A stretch of 64,000 nt of DNA from Aurantimonas coralicida DSM 14790 (GTDB lineage Bacteria; Pseudomonadota; Alphaproteobacteria; Rhizobiales; Rhizobiaceae): assembly GCF_000421645.1 (NCBI RefSeq), contig NZ_ATXK01000008.1:1-64000 (forward strand), in the 5' to 3' direction. A program made the translations under genes and the position numbers. This document shows positions 21,026 to 30,222 of this stretch, one piece after another (position 1 is the stretch's first letter; every line of letters starts with the position of its first letter). The notes below the pieces were generated by a model that saw only the letters and a list, made by a program, of their open reading frames with translations, made no database searches and was not told the DNA's origin.

Positions 21026-21397
21026 TCAGCGGTAACCGGCCTTGAACCCGGCGATCGCCTTCAAGGTCGCGGTGGCAATCGCCATGGCCGGGGTGTTGCC
21101 GCGGGCCGCCGCCACGGTCTGATCGTCGTGGTGGCCTTCGCCCTCCCGTAGCACGCAGTGCCAGTGCCCGCCAGGACCCGTGCCGCCGCGCAGGATGATG
21201 CTCCAGCCCGGAAGGGTCTTGGCGACCATCGCCAGCGCCCCGTCGGCGGACGCCAGGGCGAGGTCCGCGTCCGCGGCGCTCTCGACTGACGACGCATGCT
21301 CATGCAGCGCCGTGCGAAGCTCGGCCTCTAGCGCAGCGTCGGTCGCGGTCGCGGCCTCGCACCGGACCAGGATTGCGTTCAGATCGGTCGTGACCAT
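21026..21397 (-). CDS. Small protein of unknown function, first gene of ppsA row
   Basis: A 123-residue soluble protein that I do not recognise with certainty. It starts VTTDLNAILVRCEAATATDAALEAELRTAL and has a central SADGALAMVAKTLPGWS segment, then a Gly/His-rich strand (GPGGHWHCVLREG) and an Ala-rich C-terminal helix (NTPAMAIATATLKAIAGF). The order helix, a Trp after xLPGW, beta strands, and TPAxAxxxAxLKA is like the phage ABA-sandwich domain proteins, which are themselves of unknown function. No signal or membrane segment is seen. It precedes ppsA by 85 bp on the same strand, and an FNR/FixK-type box lies 85-98 bp upstream of its start. Good coding look, weak functional call. Confidence 0.7.
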   Translation of the reverse strand: MVTTDLNAILVRCEAATATDAALEAELRTALHEHASSVESAADADLALASADGALAMVAKTLPGWSIILRGGTGPGGHWHCVLREGEGHHDDQTVAAARGNTPAMAIATATLKAIAGFKAGYR

Positions 21398-21481
21398 GAT
21401 GGGCTCCTTCCCCGCCGGCTCCCGGGTTTCGGATCGGGGAACCGGCCAAGGTCACAATGGGGGAGGATCACCCCGACGGGA

Positions 21482-21495
21482 TTGATCTGGCGCAA
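21482..21495. promoter_or_regulatory. FNR/FixK-type box between orphan/ppsA row and K+ channel
   Basis: TTGATCTGGCGCAA fits TTG(A/C)-N6-(T/G)CAA. Its centre is 91 bp upstream of the orphan gene on the minus strand. A weak -10-like CATTGT on the minus strand (21454-21459) would give the -41.5 geometry of class II activation. It is 138 bp from the K+ channel start on the plus strand, so it could act on either side. Confidence 0.5.
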
Positions 21496-21626
21496 GCACA
21501 CGCAGCGATCGTCGCTTTACCCATGGTCCGGGATGCTGCCGTGCCTCGGCTCCTGAAAAGTGGCGGGCCGGCACTGCATCGGCGCTGCGCGCCATCGGAT
21601 CCAAACGATGCATCGGAGAGACGCTG

Positions 21627-22061
21627 TTGCTGCTCAATCTCGCCATCGGCACCCTGGTGATCGCGCTCACGGTCCTCGTTCATACGCTCGGCCTCGTCGC
21701 GCTCACCCGCGCCATGGCATGGGTGATCCGCGGGCTGAACCTGAACCGCCACGCTCTGGGGCGGTCCCTGTCGATGCTCGGGACGGTGCTCGGCCTGTTC
21801 GCCCTGCACACGATCGAGATCTGGCTGTGGGCCTTCGCCTACATGCTGCTGGGCGCCCATCAGAGCTTCGACGAGGCGCTGTATTTCTCGACCTCGACCT
21901 TCTCCACGGTCGGCTATGGCGACGTGGTGCTGCTGCCGGAATGGCGGTTGCTGGGGGCGCTGGAAGGGGTCGGGGGCTTCATCCTGATCGGCTGGTCGAC
22001 CGCCTATCTCGTCGCCGCCTCGACCCGTCACGGGCCGTTCAGGATCGGCGTGCATTTCTGA
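21627..22061 (+). CDS. Two-helix potassium channel
   Basis: A 144-residue membrane protein with the Ion_trans_2 pore unit. An N-terminal helix (residues 2-28) is followed by a helix at ~50-76, the pore with the K+ selectivity filter TVGYGD at 94-99 (preceded by TSTFS), and a final helix at ~105-128. There is no cytoplasmic RCK domain, so gating is not evident. The start is TTG at 21627 with a GGAGAG ribosome site about 8 bases upstream; an ATG at 21608 is out of frame. It is divergent from the orphan/ppsA row across an FNR/FixK-type box. Part of the stress island, probably for ion balance. Confidence 0.85.
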   Translation: MLLNLAIGTLVIALTVLVHTLGLVALTRAMAWVIRGLNLNRHALGRSLSMLGTVLGLFALHTIEIWLWAFAYMLLGAHQSFDEALYFSTSTFSTVGYGDVVLLPEWRLLGALEGVGGFILIGWSTAYLVAASTRHGPFRIGVHF

Positions 22062-22091
22062 TGCCGCGCCGCGCGACTGGCGGCGGAAGCG

Positions 22092-22766
22092 TCAGTGCGG
22101 CCCGCCGGCCGTCCCCGGATTGAAGGACGGCGCATCGCTGGCCGGAAAGGATTCCCTCCCCGCCTCGTCCAAAAGGTCACCGATCCGGCGCTTCATCTCG
22201 GCGGCCTCCTTCGCGGCGGACGTCAGATCGTGGACATGAACGTCCGTCCCGCCATTGCGCCGCATGATGTCCACGGCGCGGGCCTCGTGCTCGGGATCGC
22301 GGACATGCGCCCACAAGAGCAGCCCGCCATCGGCAAGCTGTTCTTCCAGGCGCCGCGAATACCGGCGCTCGATCGTCCGGTCGAGGACGCTGCCGAGCGA
22401 GCCAGCGATGTAGCCCGAAACCGAAGCGGCCGCGATGGCCGCGGCAAGCGTGCCGCCGGAGGCCAGCATGGCGCCGGCCGCAGCGACGGCACCGACATAG
22501 ATGAGCATCCCCGCGACCATGCCTTCGGCATCGCCGAGGCTTTCTTTCGAGACATAGGCGACGACCGGAACGGCCGGATCATCCTCCAGCTCGCGCACCG
22601 ATCTGTAGCGATGGCCGAGCTTCGCTTCGACGGCCGCGCGGCTGGCCAAAAGGCTGATCTCCGCCCGGTCGAAGCCGCCGAGCAGCAGATCGTCGATCGC
22701 CGCCTGGAACTGCGTCTGGTCGTGGAACACGCCCACGGCCTCGCGCACCTGTGTCACGTCGTTCAT
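22092..22766 (-). CDS. Glycine-rich membrane stress protein, unknown function
   Basis: A 224-residue protein with an N-terminal alpha/beta half (DVTQVREAVGVFHDQTQF, then LLLGGFDRAEISLLAS) like the general stress protein 17M fold, then a Gly/Ala-rich membrane hairpin at about 83-125 of glycine-zipper type (GGTLAAAIAAASVSGYIAGS), and a C-terminal half with VDIMRRNGGTDVHVHDL. Such proteins are common near usp-type clusters, but their role is unknown. The ATG at 22766 has a GGGAGA ribosome site 8 bases upstream; a TTG two codons earlier is less likely. It is divergent from the ABC exporter genes, across a perfect FNR/FixK-type box. Confidence 0.75.
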   Translation of the reverse strand: MNDVTQVREAVGVFHDQTQFQAAIDDLLLGGFDRAEISLLASRAAVEAKLGHRYRSVRELEDDPAVPVVAYVSKESLGDAEGMVAGMLIYVGAVAAAGAMLASGGTLAAAIAAASVSGYIAGSLGSVLDRTIERRYSRRLEEQLADGGLLLWAHVRDPEHEARAVDIMRRNGGTDVHVHDLTSAAKEAAEMKRRIGDLLDEAGRESFPASDAPSFNPGTAGGPH

Positions 22767-22870
22767 GGCCAATCTCCCTGGTAACGACAGCGCGGCCGGC
22801 GCGATGCGGAACGACGCCTAATGTCTGATGCGGCGCATATTCCGCGCGTCCGAACCTGCGGCGCGCCGGG

Positions 22871-22884
22871 CATCCTGCAGGATG
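22871..22884. promoter_or_regulatory. Perfect 14-bp palindrome in divergent promoter
   Basis: CATCCTGCAGGATG reads the same on both strands. It lies 23-36 bp from the FNR/FixK-type box. Its outer half (CATCCT on the minus strand, 22879-22884) falls where the -10 element of the minus-strand promoter would be if the box acts at -41.5. It may be a second operator over that promoter, or coincidence. Confidence 0.3.
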
Positions 22885-22906
22885 ACCCCGACCGCGACGC
22901 CCGGCC

Positions 22907-22920
22907 TTGATCCCGATCAA
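22907..22920. promoter_or_regulatory. Perfect palindromic FNR/FixK box
   Basis: TTGATCCCGATCAA is a perfect palindrome and a full match to the FNR/FixK consensus TTGAT-N4-ATCAA. It is centred 72 bp upstream of the ABC exporter ATG on the plus strand and about 147 bp upstream of the stress protein ATG on the minus strand. It is the strongest of the three such boxes in the island and indicates control by an oxygen-responsive FNR, FnrL or FixK protein. Confidence 0.75.
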
Positions 22921-22985
22921 CAGCAGCCTCCGGCGGATTGAGGCAGGTCAAGGTCTCCAGGCTCCGCGGATGCTCGTCTGGCGGC

Positions 22986-23696
22986 ATGACGGACAACGCT
23001 GTCTTTGCGATGCAGGACGTCACGAAGGTCTACAGGACCGGCGGTGCGGACGTCTGGGCGTTGCGCGGCGTCAGTGCCGAGCTCGCGGCCGGCGAAGTGG
23101 TGGTCATGCTAGGCCCGTCCGGCTCCGGCAAGTCGACGCTTCTCAACATCATGGGCGGGCTCGACCGGCCGACCGACGGCCGCGTCAGCTTCCAGGGCAA
23201 TGACCTCAGCGGCGCAAGCGACCGCGAACTGACGCTGTACCGGCGCAACCATGTCGGCTTCGTCTTCCAGTTCTACAATCTGGTCCCCAGCCTCACCGCC
23301 CGCGAGAATGTTGCGCTGGTCACCGAGATCGCGCGCAATCCGATGACGCCGTCGCAGGCGCTGGAACTTGTCGGGCTGACCGAGCGCCGCGACCATTTCC
23401 CGGCGCAATTGTCGGGCGGCGAGCAGCAACGCGTCGCCATCGCCCGGGCCATCGCCAAGCAGCCGGAAGTGCTGCTGTGCGACGAGCCCACCGGCGCGCT
23501 CGATTCGGCGACCGGCATCATGGTGCTGGAGGCGCTGACCACCATCAACCGGACCCTCGGCACGACCACCGCCATCATCACCCACAATGCCGGCATCCAG
23601 GCGATCGCCCACCGCGTCTTCCAGTTCGTCGACGGGCGGATCGAGAGCACGCACCGCAACGCAACGCGCCTGGCCCCGAGCCAGGTGAGCTGGTGA
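22986..23696 (+). CDS. ABC exporter ATPase, MacB/LolD type
   Basis: A 236-residue ATPase. Walker [10 protein letters not shown] is at 43-51, followed by the LolD/MacB-type block [21 protein letters not shown], the signature [15 protein letters not shown] and Walker [13 protein letters not shown]. The FQFYNL stretch is diagnostic for type VII ABC systems (MacB, LolCDE, FtsE-related). Start ATG 22986 is the one just before the conserved core; the longer frame overlaps promoter DNA. It overlaps the permease gene by 4 bp (GTGA at 23693). With the permease and adaptor downstream it forms a MacAB-like tripartite exporter without its own outer membrane channel. Confidence 0.93.
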   Translation: MTDNAVFAMQDVTKVYRTGGADVWALRGVSAELAAGEVVVMLGPSGSGKSTLLNIMGGLDRPTDGRVSFQGNDLSGASDRELTLYRRNHVGFVFQFYNLVPSLTARENVALVTEIARNPMTPSQALELVGLTERRDHFPAQLSGGEQQRVAIARAIAKQPEVLLCDEPTGALDSATGIMVLEALTTINRTLGTTTAIITHNAGIQAIAHRVFQFVDGRIESTHRNATRLAPSQVSW

Positions 23697-26065
23697 TCCC
23701 GGTGGGCGCGCTGGACCGCAAACTCCTGCGCGATCTCATGCGCCTCTGGGCGCAGGGCCTGGCGGTGGCGCTGGTCATGGCCTGCGGGGTGATGACGATC
23801 ATCATCGCGGTCGGTGCGCACCGGTCCCTGCTGCTGACCCGCGAGGCCTATTACGAGCGCTACCGCTTCGCCCATGTCGTGGCCGAGGCGAACCGGGCGC
23901 CGCTGTCGCTCGACAAGGCGATCTTGGAGATTCCCGGCGTCGCCTCCTTCGAGATGCGGATCAGCCGCCGGGTGCTGCTCGACCTGCCGCAGATGCGCGA
24001 ACCCGCCTCCGGTCAGGTGATCTCGCTCCCCGCCCATGGCGAACCCCGGGTCAATCGGCTGCTGGTGCGTCGCGGCAGGCTCCCCGAAGCCGGCCGGGCC
24101 AACGAGGTCGCCGTCAACGAGGATTTCGCCAAGGCCCACGCCTTCCGCATCGGCGACAGCTTTTCGGCGATCCTCAACGGACGCAAGGAACGGCTGCAGA
24201 TCACCGGAACGGTCCTGTCGCCGGAGTTCATCTACACGATCGGGCCGGGCGACATGGTCCCCGACCCGCGCCGCTATGCCATCCTCTACAGGCCCGGGGA
24301 CGTGCTGGGACCGGTGTTCGACCGCAAGGAGGCGTTCAACAATCTGGTCCTGCGGCTGATGCCCGGCGCCAGCGAACCGGCGGTGCTGATGGCGGTGGAC
24401 CGCCTGCTTGAGCCCTATGGCGGCATGGCAGCCTATGGGCGCAAGCATCAGATGTCGCACGCCTTTCTCGACGCCGAGCTGGACCAGCTCGCGGCCATGG
24501 CGCGGATCATCCCGCCGATCTTCCTCCTCGTCTCGGCCTTCCTCATCAACATCGTGCTGACGCGGCTGGTGGCCCTGGAGCGCGAACAGATCGGCCTCCT
24601 GAAGGCGCTCGGCTATTACGATCGCACGATCGCCTGGCACTACGCCAAGCTGGTGATCGCGATCTCGGCGGTCGGCGTCGCGATCGGCGCCGGAGCCGGA
24701 ACCTGGCTCGGGCGCGGGCTCGCCCGCCTCTATGGCGAGTTCTTCTCCTTCCCCTTCCTCGTGTTCCAGTCGAGCCCCGACCTCTATGCCATCGCCGCCG
24801 GCATCTCGATCGCCGCGGCGCTGGCCGGCGCGATGAAGGCGATCCTGTCAGTCCTGGCGCTCGATCCCGCCGTGTCGATGCGCCCGCCGGCACCGGCGCG
24901 CTTCGGCCGGTCGCTGCTCGCCCGTCTGGGACTGGCGAACCTCTTCTCCAAGCTCACCGTGATGGCGTTCCGCCAGTTGCTGCATCAGCCGGTCCGTGCC
25001 GCGCTGACCAGCCTCGGCATGGCCCTCGGCGTCGCGCTTCTGGTCACGGCGCTGTTTGCGCGCGACTCGGTCGACTTCATGGTGGAGACGGTGTTCTGGC
25101 GGGCCGATCGGCAGCATGCGAGTCTCGCCTTCGGCGAGCCGGCACAGCCCGCCGTCATGGCGGCCGTGCGCCATCTGCCCGGCGTCGTCGCCGCCGAGCC
25201 CTATCTCAGCGTGCCGGTCATCCTCAGCAACGGCAACCGGTCACGCCGCCTCGCCATCACCGGAAAGCCGCCGGCGACCACCCTCTCCCGAGTCCTCGAC
25301 GCGAACTTCGATCCGATGGTGCTGCCGTCCGACGGCGTCGTCATTTCCGAACGCGTCGCCCAGGTGCTCGGTCTGACCCGGGGCGGAACGGCGAATGTCG
25401 AGGTGCTCACCGGCCGCCAGATCACGACCACCGTACGGATCAGCGCCGTCGTGCAAAGTTTTCTGGGGCTGGGCGTCTTCATGGACATCGACGCCCTGTC
25501 GCGCCTCACCGGCGAGGGACCGCGCGTCGGCGGCGCGCATCTGGCGGTCGACACGGCCGCGCTCGATGCCCTCTACGCGGCGATCAAGTCGACGCCCGCG
25601 ATCGCATCGCTCGGTCTGCAGACCCTGTCGCGCGACAAGTTCCGCGAGACAATCGACCGCAACATCTCGATCATGACGACCCTCTACCTCACGCTGGCGA
25701 TCATCATCGTCTTCGGCGTGATCTACAATTCGGCGCGCATTCAGCTGTCGGAACGGGCGCGGGAACTTGCCAGCCTTCGGGTGCTCGGCTTCACCCGGAT
25801 GGAGGTCTCGCAGGTCCTTCTGACCGAACTCCTGCTGGTCGTCATCCTTGCGCAGCCCCTCGGCTGGGCGCTGGGTGCCGGTTTCGCGATGCTGGTGACG
25901 GACGGGTTCGCCAGCGACCTCTTCCAGATCCCGCTGGTGCTGGAGCCCGCCATCTTCGCCAAGGCCAGCCTTATCGTTCTGGCGGCCGCCGCGGGCTCCG
26001 CCCTGCTGGTGCGTCGCCGGGTCGACCGCCTCGACCTGATCCGCGTCCTGAAGACGAGGGAGTAA
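23693..26065 (+). CDS. FtsX-like ABC exporter permease
   Basis: A 790-residue membrane protein with the duplicated FtsX architecture: one membrane helix at about 20-42, a large periplasmic domain, a three-helix FtsX block near 265-380, a second helix and periplasmic domain, and a final FtsX block near 660-780. The last cytoplasmic stretch, [10 protein letters not shown], is typical. The motif [19 protein letters not shown] is the FtsX coupling segment. The start is GTG at 23693, overlapping the ATPase stop. It works as the membrane part of a mechanotransmission-type ABC system, moving lipids, peptides or drugs in the periplasm. It is followed after 3 bp by the adaptor gene. Confidence 0.88.
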   Translation: MIPVGALDRKLLRDLMRLWAQGLAVALVMACGVMTIIIAVGAHRSLLLTREAYYERYRFAHVVAEANRAPLSLDKAILEIPGVASFEMRISRRVLLDLPQMREPASGQVISLPAHGEPRVNRLLVRRGRLPEAGRANEVAVNEDFAKAHAFRIGDSFSAILNGRKERLQITGTVLSPEFIYTIGPGDMVPDPRRYAILYRPGDVLGPVFDRKEAFNNLVLRLMPGASEPAVLMAVDRLLEPYGGMAAYGRKHQMSHAFLDAELDQLAAMARIIPPIFLLVSAFLINIVLTRLVALEREQIGLLKALGYYDRTIAWHYAKLVIAISAVGVAIGAGAGTWLGRGLARLYGEFFSFPFLVFQSSPDLYAIAAGISIAAALAGAMKAILSVLALDPAVSMRPPAPARFGRSLLARLGLANLFSKLTVMAFRQLLHQPVRAALTSLGMALGVALLVTALFARDSVDFMVETVFWRADRQHASLAFGEPAQPAVMAAVRHLPGVVAAEPYLSVPVILSNGNRSRRLAITGKPPATTLSRVLDANFDPMVLPSDGVVISERVAQVLGLTRGGTANVEVLTGRQITTTVRISAVVQSFLGLGVFMDIDALSRLTGEGPRVGGAHLAVDTAALDALYAAIKSTPAIASLGLQTLSRDKFRETIDRNISIMTTLYLTLAIIIVFGVIYNSARIQLSERARELASLRVLGFTRMEVSQVLLTELLLVVILAQPLGWALGAGFAMLVTDGFASDLFQIPLVLEPAIFAKASLIVLAAAAGSALLVRRRVDRLDLIRVLKTRE

Positions 26066-26068
26066 TCC

Positions 26069-27286
26069 ATGGCACGCTGGCTCAAATACCTCCTGCTCGC
26101 GCTGGTCCTCGCCGGTCTCGCCTTCGCCGCCTACGAGGCCCTGCGCCCCAAGCCGATCCCCGTCGATATCGCCGTCGTGACCACCGGCCCTCTCACCGTC
26201 ACCGTCGACGAGGAAGGCATCGCCCAGTACCGCGACGTCTACACGGTGTCGGCGCCCTATGCGGCCCGAACCGAGCGCAGCCCCCTGCATGTCGGCGACC
26301 GGCTGGTAGCCAATCGTAGCCTGATCGCCACGCTGCATCCGATCGATCCCAGCTTCATCGACATGCGCTCGGAAGGCGAATTGGCCGCCGCAGTCGGCGT
26401 CGCCCGCGCGGGGATCGAACTGGCCGAGACCGACCTGACCTTTGCCGCGACGGATCTCAAGCAGGCCGAATCGGAACTGCAACGTGCCGAGAAGCTGAAG
26501 GCGACCAACATCATCTCCGCCGCCGCGCTGGAGGCGGCAAGAACCGCCGTCGAACTCAAGCAGGCCGCGCTGCAGCGCGCTGAGAACCAGGTGGCGCTCC
26601 GGCAGAGTGAACTGGTGAGCGCCCAGGTGCGGCTGATCCAGCCGGACGACGCGCCCTCGGTCGGCTCCCTCTCCGACCGCTGCGTTCCCCTGCTCTCGCC
26701 GACCGACGGCGTGGTGATCTCGGTGCCGGTGGAGAGCGAGGCGGTGGTGCCGGCCGGCACCGCCCTCGCCGAGATCGGCGACCCGCGCCGGCTGGAGGTG
26801 GTCGTCGACCTGCTCTCCTCGGACGCGGTCCGGGTGCGCGAGGGCGCCACGGCCATCATCGCCGACTGGGGTGGACCCGATCTGACGGCCAAGGTGCGCC
26901 GCATCGAGCCGACCGCCTTCACCAAGGTGTCCGCCCTGGGCATCGAGGAACAGCGGGTGAATGTGCGGCTCGACATGGATCCGACCGACGCCGAGACGCC
27001 GCTGCCCGGCCACCGCTACCGCGTCTTCGTCAGGATCGCGCTCTGGCAGGCCGACGCCGTCCGCCGGGTGCCGCTCGGCGCGCTGTTCCGCTCGGGCGAC
27101 GCCTGGAATGTATATGTGGTCGAGGACGGCCGCGCAGTCATGCGGCCAGTCGACATCGATCACCGCGACGACGCGATGGCCGAACTGCGGGACGGCGTGC
27201 CGGAGGGCGCGCGGGTCATCCTGTTTCCCAGCGACAGCGTCACCGACGGCGTCAGCGTCGAGTCCCGCGATGCGGATGCGCTTTGA
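26069..27286 (+). CDS. Periplasmic adaptor (HlyD/MacA family)
   Basis: A 405-residue membrane fusion protein. It has one N-terminal membrane anchor (about 4-24), a short lipoyl/barrel-sandwich half (DVYTVSAPYAARTERSPLHVGD), an alpha-helical hairpin at about 105-195 with coiled-coil character (ELAETDLTFAATDLKQAESE), then the second lipoyl half and a beta-barrel domain. It bridges the inner-membrane permease to an outer-membrane channel that is not encoded here. It starts 3 bp after the permease stop, so the three genes form one unit downstream of the perfect FNR/FixK box. Confidence 0.88.
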   Translation: MARWLKYLLLALVLAGLAFAAYEALRPKPIPVDIAVVTTGPLTVTVDEEGIAQYRDVYTVSAPYAARTERSPLHVGDRLVANRSLIATLHPIDPSFIDMRSEGELAAAVGVARAGIELAETDLTFAATDLKQAESELQRAEKLKATNIISAAALEAARTAVELKQAALQRAENQVALRQSELVSAQVRLIQPDDAPSVGSLSDRCVPLLSPTDGVVISVPVESEAVVPAGTALAEIGDPRRLEVVVDLLSSDAVRVREGATAIIADWGGPDLTAKVRRIEPTAFTKVSALGIEEQRVNVRLDMDPTDAETPLPGHRYRVFVRIALWQADAVRRVPLGALFRSGDAWNVYVVEDGRAVMRPVDIDHRDDAMAELRDGVPEGARVILFPSDSVTDGVSVESRDADAL

Positions 27287-27379
27287 AGGCTGAAGATGCG
27301 ATGCCGGGACGCTGCGTCCGAGAATACGCGTCACATGAGTTTGCCGAACGGTGCTGCGCCGTCCGGCACGCTGCAACGG

Positions 27380-27613
27380 TCAATCGCCGGTCTGCGAGTC
27401 CTGCGGGGACACGACGACGCTGTCGGTCTGTTCGGACGTGGTCCGGGTGGAATCCGGTTCCAGCGTATCGCCATCGGGCTGTGTCGAATAACCGATCGCT
27501 CCGACGATGAAATAACCGACCACGATGAGGAAGAGACCGGCGATCAGGATCAGGAGGACGGGACGCCCCCTGCTTCCCTGCCGGGCCTCGGTCGAACTGA
27601 CTTTCTTGACCAT
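27380..27613 (-). CDS. Small single-helix membrane protein, unknown function
   Basis: A 77-residue protein with a basic N-terminus (MVKKVSSTEARQGSRGRP), one transmembrane helix at about 18-41 (VLLILIAGLFLIVVGYFIVG) and an acidic, Ser/Thr-rich tail (SVVVSPQDSQTGD at the end). It fits an inner-membrane protein with a periplasmic tail. Start ATG has an AGCGGAG ribosome site 7 bases upstream. It converges with the adaptor gene. No family is recognised; the coding call rests on the helix, the ribosome site and lack of a competing gene. Confidence 0.6.
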   Translation of the reverse strand: MVKKVSSTEARQGSRGRPVLLILIAGLFLIVVGYFIVGAIGYSTQPDGDTLEPDSTRTTSEQTDSVVVSPQDSQTGD

Positions 27614-27887
27614 GCGTGCTCCGCTTCGTGTTCCAACTCAAGGGGTGAAACAGTGCGTGGCGCGATAGGTTGCGGATCGATTGGCGAGCACATTGCCGCA
27701 TGCCCGTCGCAGACTGACCGGCCCCGCCTCGACACAACCGCCCGGACAATGACGGACGGGCTGGCGGCACGCGCGATTGCGCAGGCGATGGCGACGCGCA
27801 AAGGGACAAGCCCAAGCGCCGCGCCGTGAACGGCACGGACAGGCCGTGTCGTCTCAGAAATCATGCTGCGATGTCATGTGGGAAAGC

Positions 27888-27964
27888 TGGTCGGAGCGAG
27901 AGGATTCGAACCTCCGACCCCCTGAACCCCATTCAGGTGCGCTACCAGGCTGCGCTACGCTCCG
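27888..27964 (-). tRNA. tRNA-Pro (GGG)
   Basis: A 77-nt cloverleaf on the minus strand with encoded CCA. The acceptor stem pairs CGGAGCG with CGCTCCG and the discriminator is A. The anticodon arm CCTGA-ATGGGGT-TCAGG gives anticodon GGG, reading CCC and CCU proline codons. The T arm has GGTTCGAATCC. No tRNA gene is next to it on either side. Confidence 0.96.
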
Positions 27965-28121
27965 ACTGCGTCACTCCTAGAGGCCGGACGCTTTCGGTGC
28001 AACAGGAAAATCGGCGCGAAAGCGCCATCGTCTGATGTCGATCGGCGGCGCATGCGGGTGGCCCGGAACGCGGCGGCGGCGACGCGATGGTAGCCCCGCA
28101 ATCGCGGCCCGTACCGGCCGA

Positions 28122-28736
28122 TCAGCGGACCTGATCGAGCAGGCGCTTGCACTCGAGAAGTTCGAGAATCACGTCGTCGAGGGCGGCGATGCTTTCGGCC
28201 GGAAGCCCCATGCCGGCATCCGCGGCAGGCTCGCGATAGCGCTTCAGGAAACCGCCGCGCGGCTTCGCCGGCTCGTCCGGCTCCCGGATCTCGGGTTCGG
28301 GAGCGGCCATGGGCGCCGGCGCGGCCTCGGCCGCCGATGGCTCGGGCAACGGTTCGGTGGCGATCAGATCGAGATCGTGCAGCGGCGGCTGGGGCGCCTC
28401 GGCCGCGGGCGCGGCGGCAGCGGGCGTCCGGCCAGCCTGGATCTGGGCCAGCGCCGCCATGTCGCCGGTCCCTATGGCAACGACGAAGCGCGGACCGTTC
28501 TCCCTGAGGATCCGCTGCACGCCCTTGATGGTGAAGCCCTTGACGTAGAGCAGGTAGCGGATGCCGCGCAGGAGCTCGACATCGTCCGGCCGATAATAGC
28601 GGCGCCCCCCGCCCCGCTTCATCGGCTTGATCTGCTGGAAACGGGTTTCCCAGAACCGCAGCACATGCTGAGGCAGGTCGAGTTCGTCAGCGACCTCGCT
28701 GATGGTCCGGAAGGCGTCGGCGCTCTTGTCGGTCAT
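28122..28736 (-). CDS. MerR-family transcriptional regulator
   Basis: A 204-residue regulator. The N-terminal MerR winged helix is at about 11-80 ([20 protein letters not shown], then [20 protein letters not shown]). It has no metal-binding Cys pattern. The middle is a long Ala/Pro-rich linker (about 105-175) and the C-terminus a short helix ([18 protein letters not shown]). This small MerR-like protein lies next to ihfA in many alphaproteobacteria, and the signal it senses is unknown. It follows ihfA on the same strand by 25 bp. Confidence 0.88.
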   Translation of the reverse strand: MTDKSADAFRTISEVADELDLPQHVLRFWETRFQQIKPMKRGGGRRYYRPDDVELLRGIRYLLYVKGFTIKGVQRILRENGPRFVVAIGTGDMAALAQIQAGRTPAAAAPAAEAPQPPLHDLDLIATEPLPEPSAAEAAPAPMAAPEPEIREPDEPAKPRGGFLKRYREPAADAGMGLPAESIAALDDVILELLECKRLLDQVR

Positions 28737-28761
28737 GGTCGCAATCGTCGAGCCGTTTCGG

Positions 28762-29130
28762 CTATTCGGCCGCCGCGTTCAGCATGGCCATGGATTCGGT
28801 CTCTTTGTCGGCGCTGCCGCCGTCCTGGCGCTGCACATGCGCCTCGACGATCCGGTCCTTGAGGACGTTGGAGGGCTTGAACACAGCAACGCGGCGCGGA
28901 AGGATCGGCACTTCTTCGCCGGTCTTCGGATTGCGGCCGATCCGCTCGTTCTTCTCGCGCACCAGAAACGACCCGAAGGACGAGATCTTCACCGATTCCC
29001 CGCTGGCGATCGTCGAGCACATCTCGTCGAGGACCATTTCCACCAGCTGCGCCGACTCGGTTCGCGACAGCCCGATCTTGCGAAAGACGGCCTCCGAAAG
29101 ATCCGCTCTGGTGAGAGTTCTCTCTCCCAT
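28762..29130 (-). CDS. ihfA: Integration host factor alpha subunit
   Basis: A 122-residue DNA-bending protein of the HU/IHF family. [21 protein letters not shown] at the start, [20 protein letters not shown] in the arm region and [12 protein letters not shown] at the end of the core are IhfA-specific. A C-terminal tail of about 20 residues ([16 protein letters not shown]) exceeds the E. coli protein. ATG 29130 is preferred over the TTG one codon before. IHF bends DNA in replication, recombination and promoter control. The gene is followed by the MerR regulator. Confidence 0.95.
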   Translation of the reverse strand: MGERTLTRADLSEAVFRKIGLSRTESAQLVEMVLDEMCSTIASGESVKISSFGSFLVREKNERIGRNPKTGEEVPILPRRVAVFKPSNVLKDRIVEAHVQRQDGGSADKETESMAMLNAAAE

Positions 29131-29235
29131 CAATGTCCCCTAACTTTGCCGGAAGACCGCAGGGCGAAACATGCGGGCAGCGCCTTGTTCGTTGCGAACA
29201 TTAACGAAAACAGCATGTGAATCAAGGATCGATGT

Positions 29236-30222
29236 CTACCAGCGGATCAGAACTGCCCCCCACGTAAACCCGCCGCCCATCGCCTCCAGAAGGACGAGGT
29301 CGCCGCGCTTGATCCGGCCGTCCCGCACGGCCGCGTCGAGCGCCAGCGGAATCGAGGCGGCGGAGGTGTTGCCGTGCTGATTGACGGTGATCACCACCTT
29401 TTCCGGCGCGATTCCCAGCTTGCGTGCCGAGGCGTCGATGATCCGGCGATTGGCCTGGTGCGGCACGAACCAGTCGACGTCGTCCGGGCCGATGCCGGCC
29501 GCCGCGAAGGATTCCTCGATGACGTCGGTGATCATTCCGACCGCATGCTTGAAGACCTCGCGGCCCTCCATGCGCAGCTTGCCGACGGTGCCGGTGGTGG
29601 ACGGGCCGCCATCGACATAGAGCTTGCCCTGATGGGAGCCGTCCGAGCGCAGCTTGCTGGTGATGATGCCCTGGGCCGACCCGACATCGGCCGCGTCCGC
29701 GGGCACCGCTTCCAGCACCACCGCGCCGGCGCCGTCGCCGAACAGGACGCAGGTCGAGCGGTCTTCCCAGTCGAGAATGCGCGAAAAGGTTTCCGCGCCG
29801 ATCACCAGCGCCCGCTTGGCGGCGCCGCCCTTCAGATAGAGATCGGCGGTCGTCAGCGCGTAGACGAAGCCGCTGCACACCGCGTGGACGTCGAAGGCGA
29901 AGCCATGGGTGATGCCCAGCTTGTGCTGCACCTGCACGGCGGAGGCCGGAAAGGTGTTGTTCGGCGTGGCGGTCGCCAGGATGATCACGTCGATATCGGC
30001 GGGTGTCAGGCCGGCCGCGTCCAGCGCCTTGCGGGCCGCGCCCTCGGCGAGCGACACCGTCGTCTCACCCTCGCCCGCAATATGGCGCGCCTCGATGCCG
30101 GTGCGCTGGCGGATCCACTCGTCGGAGGTCTCGACGATGCCGGCGAAGTCCTGGTTGCGCATCGTGCGTGCGGGCAGAACGGAGCCCGTGCCGCGGATCA
30201 CGGATCGGATGGACATCGTCAT
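29236..30222 (-). CDS. fabH: 3-oxoacyl-ACP synthase III
   Basis: A 328-residue thiolase-fold enzyme that starts fatty acid synthesis by condensing acetyl-CoA with malonyl-ACP. The triad is complete: Cys116 in AVCSGF, His255 in VPHQAN and Asn285 in QHGNTSAA. It shares an ATGA overlap with plsX upstream, so the two are translationally coupled. FabH and PlsX both act in membrane-lipid supply, which explains the pairing. ATG at 30222 and at 30216 are both possible starts; the first lies in the plsX stop. Confidence 0.97.
   Translation of the reverse strand: MTMSIRSVIRGTGSVLPARTMRNQDFAGIVETSDEWIRQRTGIEARHIAGEGETTVSLAEGAARKALDAAGLTPADIDVIILATATPNNTFPASAVQVQHKLGITHGFAFDVHAVCSGFVYALTTADLYLKGGAAKRALVIGAETFSRILDWEDRSTCVLFGDGAGAVVLEAVPADAADVGSAQGIITSKLRSDGSHQGKLYVDGGPSTTGTVGKLRMEGREVFKHAVGMITDVIEESFAAAGIGPDDVDWFVPHQANRRIIDASARKLGIAPEKVVITVNQHGNTSAASIPLALDAAVRDGRIKRGDLVLLEAMGGGFTWGAVLIRW

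Noticed and set aside
25241-27376. 711-codon open frame on the minus strand
   Set aside because: Antisense to the exporter permease and adaptor; low-complexity Gly/Arg/Asp-rich translation.
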